A DNA stretch of 55,205 bases from a virus. Position numbers and translations under genes: made by a program. The notes beneath the pieces are model-generated. The model saw only the letters and a program-made list of their open reading frames with translations, was not told the DNA's origin and did no database searches. Positions 49,289-55,205 of this stretch are shown piece by piece. The stretch covers positions 1 through 55,205 of the IMG/VR virus record IMGVR_UViG_3300021437_000025. One strand, given 5' to 3'. Numbering within the stretch: the stretch's first letter is position 1; each line of letters opens with the position of its first letter.

Positions 49289-50374
49289 ATGGCGATTGAC
49301 GTTGACTACAAGCGAGGCGCGGCAGACGTTGCCCGCTTATTCAATCTAGCCGAGGACGATTACCGGGCAAAAACGCTACTACCAGTCAGTGCCGAGGCCG
49401 TAGCTGCCGCCGAGACTCTGTTCGCAACCTCCGTGCAGTCCTACCGAGAGACCTTGCTTGGATGCGGTCTTGCACGCCTACAGAATCGGCGCATTAACAT
49501 CCGTTCGCCCTACGCGAACCAAGGTGCTGACTCTTTCAATGGGCGCAGTTTAGATGAGGTCGTAATTAATCGTTTCCTACAAGAGAAGGAAATCCCATCT
49601 GGCAAGGGGCCGTATCTCGCAGTATTCCGTCGCAGCGTGCGGTTCGTACCTGAGACAGCACAGGGCCTGCGGGATAAAGCTGGCTACACAGCGATGCTAT
49701 CTTACCTCAGCGAATTGGAAGCATGTACGGATGATGCTGGCGTGGAGCTTCTCATTCGCTTGCTGCTGTTCAAATTCGTTGAACTGCGCGACAAGGCACA
49801 GGTCGCAGTAGCGAAAATCGGACGCCTGAGCCTCGCGCAATACTCCGTGCTGATCGAGCAGCTTTTACAAACGCAGAGTGGTGGCTTACTGCCGGTCCTG
49901 CTGACAGTGGCTATGTTCCGCACGATCAAGGCGTGCTACAGCCTGCCATGGGAGATCGAATGGCAAGGGATCAACGTGGCTGACAAAGTCAGCGGTGCCG
50001 GGGGTGACATCACCATTCGGCGCGATGGCGCGATCTTTCTAGCCATCGAAGTGACGGAGCGTGTCGTTGACGGACCGCGAGTGGTCTCAACGTTCAACAC
50101 CAAGATCGTAAAGAACGCGATACCGGATTACTTATTTCTTACAACACAACCACCAGCGAGGGACGCGACCGAAGCGGCTGGACATTACTTTGCACAGGGC
50201 CATGAGATGAACTTTCTTGCCATGCGTGATTGGATTTGCAACGTGCTCGGCACCGTCGGCATGGCATGTCGGAAGCAATTCACCGACCAGTTTTTAGCCT
50301 TGCTTCAAGCCGAGGCCCCGGCGACTGTAAAGGTGCGCTGGAACGAGCTTATCAAGGGACTTTTTGGCTTGTAA
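49289..50374 (+). CDS. Type II restriction endonuclease, SacI-like family
   Basis: A 361-residue protein resembling the SacI-family restriction enzymes: RINIRSPYANQGADSFNGRSLDE, FLQEKEIPSGKGPYLAVFRRSVRF, WEIEWQGINVADKVSGAGGDITI, LAIEVTERVVDGPRVVSTFNTKI and YFAQGHEMNFL (each in pieces). The D240 of GGDITI and E254 of LAIEVTE could be part of the metal-binding site. It cuts DNA not modified by the adjacent methylase. The stop lies inside the right inverted repeat. The specific recognition sequence cannot be read from the protein. Confidence 0.75.
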   Translation: MAIDVDYKRGAADVARLFNLAEDDYRAKTLLPVSAEAVAAAETLFATSVQSYRETLLGCGLARLQNRRINIRSPYANQGADSFNGRSLDEVVINRFLQEKEIPSGKGPYLAVFRRSVRFVPETAQGLRDKAGYTAMLSYLSELEACTDDAGVELLIRLLLFKFVELRDKAQVAVAKIGRLSLAQYSVLIEQLLQTQSGGLLPVLLTVAMFRTIKACYSLPWEIEWQGINVADKVSGAGGDITIRRDGAIFLAIEVTERVVDGPRVVSTFNTKIVKNAIPDYLFLTTQPPARDATEAAGHYFAQGHEMNFLAMRDWICNVLGTVGMACRKQFTDQFLALLQAEAPATVKVRWNELIKGLFGL

Positions 50375-50396
50375 GGGAGTTAACTATATAATTCCC
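50374..50396 (-). repeat. Right terminal inverted repeat of the R-M element
   Basis: Read leftward from 50396: GGGAATTATATAG, then TTAACTCCCT, the partner of 47460-47482. It abuts the truncated P63C frame. Confidence 0.85.
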
Positions 50397-50801
50397 CAAA
50401 ATTTCACATCGTTCAGCGATGTGTTTTTGTTGCGGGTGAAGTAAATTCCCTTTATTTCTGGCATCCAGAATTACATCGCATAGGTCGGCAAGGATAGTAG
50501 CCTCATATCCAAATGCAGGCCGCCCACCACCGGGAGGAAAGAACCGAATAGGGCTTCTGATGCGCGCCGATAAGTCTTTTATTTCTAAGCCTTTATAAGC
50601 CAAAGAGTCCAATAAAGTCGCTACTCGCTGCTCGCCGACTTTTGAGCCACCACTAGAGGACATTCCAATGCCTGTTTGTAGGCCGCGCTGCGAAAGAACA
50701 CGGGTGCCATCCTCAAGAACATAGCAAGGGATTTCTATGTCTACAATTCGTAGTGGATGGTCGGCAGACCCATACTCAGCCTTGAGAATTTTATCGGTCA
50801 T
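50397..50801 (-). pseudogene. P63C-domain protein, C-terminally truncated by the R-M element
   Basis: About 135 native residues from the ATG at 50801, which overlaps the transposase stop (ATGA). Landmarks are LRIVDIEIPCYVLEDGTRVLSQRGLQTGIGMSSSGG, FFPPGGGRPAFGYEATILADLCDVILDARNKG and HIAERCEILG, all of P63C-type proteins, which usually continue with RGFARVGIIALVDEATGYQ. Here the frame runs into the end of the R-M element and picks up a foreign tail (NYIVNSLTSQ). The lost second half is not found left of the element. Confidence 0.8.
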
Positions 50802-51610
50802 GCGGAAGCACCTACAGCGCGAGCAATCGTCCTATTAAAAACATCTACCGTCTTGCGATGATTGAACCGATAGCTGAACTCGTTGAGATAGCTAGGCAAG
50901 TGTCTGAGACTGACCTTGTGATATTGCCCAACGATTCCCCGTTTCAGAAGTGCCCAGAACGATTCGATGCCATTTGTATGAATATCACCATCGACATACC
51001 AAAGCTGATGATTGATCGTGCGGTGATCCATAAAACGCTTGATACCTAAATAGCCCTTGTACTCGTCAGTAATAAGGACAGCGTTGTCTACGTCCACATT
51101 TTGACGGACTAATGCTGACAGACTCTTGGCGTTGAGCTTGTCTTTCTGAACTACTTTTGCTTTCACATTGCCGCCCCGCTCAACCATGCCAACGACAGGC
51201 GTTTTCTTAGTGCCTCGCCCGCGTTTATGGGGTTCACCGTCGCCGCCTTTGCGAGGTTTGCCGCCAACATAGGTTTCGTCCATTTCGACTATACCCTGAA
51301 GTAGTTGGCGTTGTTCGCCTTCGGCCATTGCTTTACGTATCTGCATACCCATGCGCCAAGCCGTGTTTTTGTTAACTTCGAGATCGCGTGCAAGCTGGCG
51401 TGCTGACAACCCCTTTTTAGCGTTAAGGACAATGGAAACAGCTAGAAGCCATTTTTGCAGAGGCAGGTGTGTATGATGGAAAATAGTCCGTACAGTAACG
51501 CTAAAAGTGGTCTTACAGGCGTTACAGTGGTGCCGCCGTTCCTTCGGCATGGGGCTGGAGTTGCCGATTGCGCCGCAATATGGACAAAACGGCTTCCCTT
51601 TCCATCGCAC
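50798..51610 (-). CDS. IS1595-family (ISXO2-like) transposase, second copy
   Basis: At least 270 residues from a GTG at 51610; the frame is open upstream to about 51700 and reads QVYKLFPTEADCISHLEAVRW, the usual N terminus, so the real start is probably a non-ATG codon such as ATT at 51672. Present are FCPYCG and HHCNACK (zinc finger), MDETYVGGK (first Asp), LITDEYKGYLG (second Asp) and HTNGIESFWALLKRG (third catalytic part). All catalytic residues are present, so it could be functional and might mobilise the first element. It couples to the P63C gene. Confidence 0.85.
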   Translation of the reverse strand: MRWKGKPFCPYCGAIGNSSPMPKERRHHCNACKTTFSVTVRTIFHHTHLPLQKWLLAVSIVLNAKKGLSARQLARDLEVNKNTAWRMGMQIRKAMAEGEQRQLLQGIVEMDETYVGGKPRKGGDGEPHKRGRGTKKTPVVGMVERGGNVKAKVVQKDKLNAKSLSALVRQNVDVDNAVLITDEYKGYLGIKRFMDHRTINHQLWYVDGDIHTNGIESFWALLKRGIVGQYHKVSLRHLPSYLNEFSYRFNHRKTVDVFNRTIARAVGASA

Positions 51611-51705
51611 CGCCTCAAGATGGGATATACAATCAGCCTCGGTCGGGAATAGCTTATAAACCTGATTAATTATAATTATGGTATAACTTATGCTAGTAGC
51701 ATTGG

Positions 51706-51728
51706 CCCGCTTCGGCGGGTTTAATTTT
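51706..51728 (+). terminator. Terminator upstream of promoter C
   Basis: CCCGC-TTCG-GCGGG is followed by TTTAATTTT. It would isolate the early promoter from rightward transcripts of the mobile block. Its T-rich arm is the start of a stretch identical with the sequence before promoter A. The GGGCCAATGCTAC read leftward from about 51708 could be the outer end of the second IS1595-type element. Confidence 0.75.
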
Positions 51729-51738
51729 GCCCTATGTG

Positions 51739-51790
51739 CGAATTATCGTTCTTGACATTATGCGAATTATCGTTCATAATTTATAACATG
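51739..51790 (+). promoter_or_regulatory. Operator-controlled promoter C (early operon)
   Basis: Two exact CGAATTATCG sites lie 24 bp apart (51739-51748 and 51763-51772), the first upstream of and the second between the -35 TTGACA (51752-51757) and the -10 CATAAT (51775-51780), with a 17-bp spacer. The ATG at 51788 is 8 bases past the -10. A repressor bound to both sites would cover the whole promoter. This is the main early rightward promoter for the recombination genes and integrase. Confidence 0.85.
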
Positions 51791-52045
51791 ATCATCGCAG
51801 GAACAGTTTATACAGACGAAGGATGGCATGCAGTGATCGCCAAGGTGGGGCGGCTGCACATAAAGGCCGTGGTTATTGATTATCCAATCCGCATAATCAA
51901 GCTGCCAGCGACTGCACAGATCAATTATTTTCACAATCCGTTATTAACAGTTCGCAAGGCCGCCAAGAAGATGCTCCTCTTTAGTCGGTCTCACGGCATT
52001 ACGAAAAGCGCGCGGCGCATCCTCAAGGAGGCGCTTATCCCATGA
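51788..52045 (+). CDS. Early hypothetical protein, leaderless start
   Basis: 85 residues (MIIAGTVYTDEGWHAVIAKVGRLHIKAVVIDYPIRI), a beta-rich start followed by a basic helical end (KSARRILKEALIP). No ribosome site precedes the ATG, which is 8 bases from the -10 of promoter C. It is the first early gene and overlaps the next start (ATGA). Not recognised. Confidence 0.65.
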   Translation: MIIAGTVYTDEGWHAVIAKVGRLHIKAVVIDYPIRIIKLPATAQINYFHNPLLTVRKAAKKMLLFSRSHGITKSARRILKEALIP

Positions 52046-52233
52046 AGATCACATTATCGCCATTGTGCCTGGTCTCGGCGGTAAAAGCCGCGATAGAGAA
52101 CTCCGGACACGAACTCCTGAATGACGGCCACGGCGACTTCATTCTTGTGCCCAAGGGCCATAAGCCCATCGCCGATTTTCACCAGCGGCCGACACGCTCA
52201 ACTACCATCACTAACACTCCGGAGGCCACATGA
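52042..52233 (+). CDS. Early hypothetical protein
   Basis: 63 residues. The first 45 form a small alpha/beta unit (LVSAVKAAIENSGHELLNDGHGDFILVPKG); the tail is disordered. It is coupled on both sides by four-base overlaps. Not recognised; small proteins in this position often act on host processes. Confidence 0.6.
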   Translation: MKITLSPLCLVSAVKAAIENSGHELLNDGHGDFILVPKGHKPIADFHQRPTRSTTITNTPEAT

Positions 52234-52586
52234 CGCGGACGTGCCTCGGAAGTCGTAAGGAAGGTGGTATGAAAAAAGAATCTCGCGCACAACTTATCAA
52301 GCGCCTGGAAAAAACAGGCCGCTGGATTGTGCGTATATCAACTGGCGTTGGTTACAATGATTTCAAATGGCAACCAATAGATGAGAAGAATTTCGGCGGC
52401 TCCCTCGATGTCCGTGGCTGTGACCTCAAGGGCGTGAAGCTGCCGGCGTCGGTGGGCGGCTCCCTCGATGTCCGTGGCTGTGACCTCAAGGGCGTGAAGC
52501 TGCCGGGGTCGGTGGGCGGCTCCCTCGATGTCCGTGGCTGCGACCTCAAGGGCGTGAAGCTGCCGGATTGTATGATCATCAGATGA
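52230..52586 (+). CDS. Repeat protein with 20-residue tandem repeats
   Basis: 118 residues from the coupled ATG at 52230, or 105 from the ATG at 52269, which has AAGGAAGG upstream. A short helical start (SRAQLIKRLEKTGRWIVRIS) leads into about three repeats of the form GGSLDVRGCDLKGVKLP-x-SV. The repeat style is that of a beta-solenoid (pentapeptide- or LRR-like), as in many phage and bacterial repeat proteins. Target or role is not known; longer family members would have more repeats. Confidence 0.65.
   Translation: MTRTCLGSRKEGGMKKESRAQLIKRLEKTGRWIVRISTGVGYNDFKWQPIDEKNFGGSLDVRGCDLKGVKLPASVGGSLDVRGCDLKGVKLPGSVGGSLDVRGCDLKGVKLPDCMIIR
52395..52566 (+). repeat. 60-bp direct repeats, three copies (last partial)
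   Basis: Copies start at 52395, 52455 and 52515, each 60 bp, so they stay in frame. The full copies differ by very few bases (e.g. GCGTCGG against GGGTCGG, and one TGTGAC against TGCGAC), which points to recent duplication. The third copy breaks off after 52 bases. Confidence 0.95.
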
Positions 52587-52750
52587 ACAATTGTTACGCA
52601 GATCTCGTCGATGACGACGAGCGTGAGGAGCGGATTGCCGAATATTTGCATCGCAGGCGCTACGAAAAGGCCATGCGCCACGCCCCGGACTGCCGCGACC
52701 CTGCGCACCCAGGCTGCGAATACTGCGAACCAGAAAATTTCACCACGTAA
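52583..52750 (+). CDS. Small protein with C-terminal Cys-rich motif
   Basis: 55 residues from the ATG at 52583, which overlaps the preceding stop (ATGA). The middle is charged and helical (DDDEREERIAEYLHRRRYEKAM); the end has CRDPAHPGCEYC, a possible zinc ribbon. It precedes the RecT-like gene by 12 bases. Not recognised. Confidence 0.6.
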   Translation: MNNCYADLVDDDEREERIAEYLHRRRYEKAMRHAPDCRDPAHPGCEYCEPENFTT

Positions 52751-52762
52751 GCAGGAGGCTTG

Positions 52763-53734
52763 ATGAGTAGAGAGCTCGCCACCATCGGAAAATTTCTCGA
52801 AGACTATAAGTCGCAGATCACCGCCGCGCTGCCGTCGCATTTGAACGCCGACCGCATGGTCCGGCTGGCATTGACGGCGTTCAGCCAGAACAAGGCGTTG
52901 TTGAAGTGTGACCCCACCAGCGTATTTGGTGCTGTCGTCATTGCTTCACAACTTGGTCTTGAGATCGGTGTCGCCGGTCATGGCTTCTTGGTACCGTACA
53001 AAAACAGGGCGCAATTCGTCCCCGGCTGGCAGGGTCTTGTCGATCTCGTCTCGCGGTCGGGCCGCGGAACGGTTTGGACGGGCGGTGTATTCGAGGGCGA
53101 TGATTTCAGTTTTGCGCTAGGTGATTCACCATTCGTCAAGCATCTTCCCCGAGGCGAAGATGACCCGGAAAAACTGATACACACCTACGCCGTCGGCAGG
53201 CCCAAGGGCAGCGAATGGCCGATTATCGAGGTCTGGCCGATTGCGCGCGTCTGGCGCCACCGCGACAAGCACAACAAGGTCGGCGACGACCACTACAGCT
53301 TCAAGCACCCGGAGATGTACGCCCGCAAGGTGCCGTTGTTGCAGGTCATCAAGTACATGCCGAAGTCCATCGAATTGTCGAACGCCCTGGCGCTGGAAGA
53401 AGCTGCGGAAACCGGACATAACCCAACGATCATGGGCGATTTCGTCGTCGTCGAGAAGGAAGATAACGGCGATGGCGAAGGCAGCGGCGCCTGCATCGAA
53501 GGACCGAAGTCGAAATCGGGAGCCGCGCCAGCGGCGGCGGAGGCCGACAGACCGCCGGCGCAAGACCGCCTGTTGACCGACGGCGAACGCAATCACCTGC
53601 GCGGCAAGATGGAGGCTGCCGCGCTGACCGAAGCCGACCTCAAGGGCAAATTCGGCGTCGGTCTGGATGGCATAACAAAATCGCAGTTTGAGGATGTCCG
53701 TAGGTGGGCAGCCAACCCGGCGAAGACCGACTGA
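52763..53734 (+). CDS. RecT-family single-strand annealing protein
   Basis: 323 residues from the ATG at 52763, with AGGAGG upstream. Landmarks: LPSHLNADRMVRLALTAFSQN, LLKCDPTSVFGAVVIASQLGLEIG, GHGFLVPYKNRAQFVPGWQGLVDLV, VWTGGVFEGDDF, IARVWRHRDKHNK and HPEMYARKVPLLQVIKYMPKS (in pieces). The C-terminal 80 residues are low complexity plus a small helical domain (GERNHLRGKMEAAALTEADLKGKFGVGL). It anneals complementary single strands in phage recombination, usually together with the exonuclease encoded next. Confidence 0.92.
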   Translation: MSRELATIGKFLEDYKSQITAALPSHLNADRMVRLALTAFSQNKALLKCDPTSVFGAVVIASQLGLEIGVAGHGFLVPYKNRAQFVPGWQGLVDLVSRSGRGTVWTGGVFEGDDFSFALGDSPFVKHLPRGEDDPEKLIHTYAVGRPKGSEWPIIEVWPIARVWRHRDKHNKVGDDHYSFKHPEMYARKVPLLQVIKYMPKSIELSNALALEEAAETGHNPTIMGDFVVVEKEDNGDGEGSGACIEGPKSKSGAAPAAAEADRPPAQDRLLTDGERNHLRGKMEAAALTEADLKGKFGVGLDGITKSQFEDVRRWAANPAKTD

Positions 53735-54348
53735 TGGAACAACTGGCCTACATCGACATCAAACGCAGCTTCATGGCTGGCGCCGCCATCGGCTTGCAAC
53801 TGGCGGCCTACGAGGCGGCGGCGCGGTATGAACACGAGCCCCCAGGAGACCGACTGACATTTGATGAAGCCACCCATATCTATTATTGGGACGGTCAGCG
53901 CGTGCCCAACGTCACCAGCATAATCGGCGATCTCATCGATTACAGCATGGTTCCGGCGTATACGCTGGAAATCGCGCGACAGAAGGGTGTCGCCGTCCAT
54001 AAAATGATTGAGCTCGAAGCTAGGGGAGACCTCGACGAAGACAGTCTGCCGACGTGGATGCGGCCGGTTCTCGCCGAATGGCGTCGTTTCATCATTGAAA
54101 CAGGTTTTGTCGTCATCGCTTCTGAGCAGCGCGTCTACCACCCCAAGCTGGGTTACGCCGGCACTTATGATCTCAAGGGCAAATTTACGATCTTGAAGCT
54201 ACAGCATGGGAGACCGCCGGCGAGATTCGCCTTGAAGCTGCGCGAGAATGAGCCCTATCGCCTCGAACCCTATGACGACCCCAACGATTTCAACGTCTTC
54301 ACCGCCTGTCTAATCAGGCACAAATGGCAGGAGGTCAACCAATTATGA
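53734..54348 (+). CDS. RecB-like PD-(D/E)XK nuclease lacking its catalytic segment
   Basis: 204 residues from the ATG at 53734, overlapping the RecT stop (TGATG). N-terminal landmarks fit phage RecB-like exonucleases: LTFDEATHIYYWDGQRVPNVTSII, KGVAVHKMIELEARG, EWRRFIIETGFVVIASEQRVYHPKLGYAGTYDLKG (in pieces). Family members then have a strand with xxxDxKTG and a QLxxY helix. Here the frame passes from GKFTILKLQHGRPPARF directly to the C-terminal FALKLRENEPYRLEPY part, so about 40 residues with the catalytic Asp/Lys are missing. It may be inactive. Confidence 0.75.
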   Translation: MEQLAYIDIKRSFMAGAAIGLQLAAYEAAARYEHEPPGDRLTFDEATHIYYWDGQRVPNVTSIIGDLIDYSMVPAYTLEIARQKGVAVHKMIELEARGDLDEDSLPTWMRPVLAEWRRFIIETGFVVIASEQRVYHPKLGYAGTYDLKGKFTILKLQHGRPPARFALKLRENEPYRLEPYDDPNDFNVFTACLIRHKWQEVNQL

Positions 54349-55205
54349 GCGCCGTATTACAGGAAAATCCACAAGAACTACTGCCGACGGAACTCTCAAT
54401 CACGCTGCGGCCGGCGGAAGTCTTGCCATTTCTCGGCCAGTCATCGAGCCTCACCGAGTCCGAGTCCATGGTCATCGACAGTCACGAGATGGCGCAGATC
54501 GCCGCCGACGAGCGCACCGCGCTGGCCAAACAAATCGAGACGTTGAAGAAGAAGAAGGCGGAGTTCATCGAACCGGCGGAGAGGATCGTCGAGCGGGCGA
54601 AGGCGCTGTTCGACAAACCCATCGCTGATCGCGAGGCCGCGCGCACCATCCTCGGCAGGAAGATCACAGACTACCGGGAACATGAACGCCTGCGTATCGA
54701 GGAAGAGAACGCCATGGCGAAGGCCGAGGCCGAGCGCCGACGGCAGAAAGCGGAGGCCGAAGCCGCCGCCGAGCGTGCCCGCGCCGAGCAGATCGCCGCC
54801 GAGAAGCGCCGCGAGGCCGAGGCCTCGGAGGCGGAGCGTAAACGCGCCGAGGCCGATGGCGACAAGCGCAAGGCGCAGGCCGCCGCCGCCGATGTCGCCA
54901 GGCGTCATCAGGAAGCAGAGGCCGCGTTACAAACCGGCGAGGCCAAAGCCTTGCAGAAAACCCAGACCGCCGCAGTGATGACAGCGGCGCCGGTGGTCGC
55001 CGTGCCGCCGGTCATCGCCGGCTCCACGCAGCGCGACAACTGGACAAATGCACTAAAACCAGACGTAACCGCCGATCAAGCCAAGCAGCAGATCGTCAGC
55101 GCCATAGCAGGAGGCCGTACCGACTTGCTCGGCGTCGTCAAGATCGACGAAGCCGCCATCTGCAAACTCGCAAAAGCGTTGAAATCAGCAATGAGTGTCC
55201 ACGGT
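54345..55205 (+). CDS. Coiled-coil phage protein (start; ends at 181 across the join)
   Basis: 287 codons visible to the edge; the frame continues at 137-181 to give about 301 residues. After an N-terminal domain (LSITLRPAEVLPFLG) comes a long Glu/Ala/Arg/Lys helix (KQIETLKKKKAEFIEPAERIVERAKALFD, then many EAERRRQKAEAEAAAERAR-type repeats) and a globular end (NWTNALKPDVTADQAKQQIV). Such proteins follow recombinase genes in several phages, function unknown. The start overlaps the nuclease stop. Confidence 0.75.
   Translation, partial: MSAVLQENPQELLPTELSITLRPAEVLPFLGQSSSLTESESMVIDSHEMAQIAADERTALAKQIETLKKKKAEFIEPAERIVERAKALFDKPIADREAARTILGRKITDYREHERLRIEEENAMAKAEAERRRQKAEAEAAAERARAEQIAAEKRREAEASEAERKRAEADGDKRKAQAAAADVARRHQEAEAALQTGEAKALQKTQTAAVMTAAPVVAVPPVIAGSTQRDNWTNALKPDVTADQAKQQIVSAIAGGRTDLLGVVKIDEAAICKLAKALKSAMSVHG
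55075..55205. repeat. Terminal overlap, right copy
   Basis: Matches 6-136 with one mismatch (55201 A against 132 C). It confirms that the last gene is continuous with the first partial gene, as in a circular genome. Confidence 0.85.

Larger units (their letters stand above)
47460..50396 (+). mobile_element. IS1595-family element carrying a restriction-modification cassette
   Basis: The two ends are inverted repeats: GGGAATTATATACTTGACTC at 47460 and, read inward from 50396, GGGAATTATATAGTTAACTC, matching at 21 of the first 23 bases. Between them lie a transposase (internally deleted), a small basic ORF, an adenine methylase and a SacI-like endonuclease, all rightward. IS1595-family elements are known to carry passenger genes. 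The 8-bp flanks (ATTTTTTA and CAAAATTT) differ, so the insertion has been rearranged since arrival. Confidence 0.85.

Noticed and set aside
52395-52566. CRISPR or iteron origin
   Set aside because: The 60-bp units have no variable spacers and encode an in-frame protein repeat.

Overview
The window is one essentially complete, circular genome of a temperate, tailed bacteriophage with podovirus-type virion genes. Positions 6-136 recur at 55075-55205 with one mismatch, so the true circle is about 55,069 bp, and the gene that starts at 54345 runs across the join to 181. Spanin-like lysis genes point to a Gram-negative host. A single copy of a tRNA-Glu 3' half beside the integrase gene (attP) shows that this is the excised or virion form, not an integrated prophage. 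The host genus cannot be told from the sequence.

Layout. (1) The early rightward operon starts at a promoter near 51750: small unknown genes, a protein with 60-bp tandem repeats, a RecT-family annealing protein, a RecB-like nuclease lacking its catalytic region, and a coiled-coil protein across the join. It continues at 229 with an MmcB-like nuclease, a Gp37/Gp68-family protein, small genes, an excisionase-like gene, the tyrosine integrase and attP (3662-3709). (2) A truncated IS3-family element (3837-4998). (3) Leftward accessory genes (5000-7457): metallopeptidase, DUF1937, DUF6378, DUF6899 and metallophosphoesterase, then a tRNA. (4) The leftward late operon (35983 down to 7621): small terminase, split large terminase, portal, scaffold, N4gp56-type capsid, adaptors, nozzle, fibre, SGNH hydrolase, internal virion proteins and a 2992-residue polyvalent protein. 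(5) The leftward lysis cassette (41.0-37.0 kb). (6) The leftward replication and nuclease operon (46.2-41.1 kb). (7) The immunity region (46.5-47.4 kb): a Cro-like gene diverging from an XRE-type repressor gene. (8) A composite mobile block (47.46-51.7 kb): an IS1595-family element carrying a Dam-type methylase and a SacI-like endonuclease, next to a second IS1595-type transposase with a truncated P63C gene.

The strongest unifying signal is regulatory. Three promoters 5-15 kb apart (near 36.05, 46.75 and 51.75 kb) share a -35 TTGACA, a 17-bp spacer filled by the operator-like CGAATTATCG, a CATAAT/CATACT -10, and an ATG 8 nt past the -10. They look like one repressor-controlled set of leaderless transcripts: a lateral accessory operon, the Cro-like gene and the early operon. 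The XRE protein encoded at 46828 is the natural candidate repressor.

A second theme is clean in-frame loss of functional centres. The Gp37/Gp68 protein lacks its cysteine cluster, the RecB-like nuclease lacks its catalytic lysine segment, and the first IS1595 transposase lacks about 75 residues with the rest of its catalytic triad. The large terminase is split into an ATPase ORF and a nuclease ORF. All function calls rest on motif recognition by eye; no database search was run.
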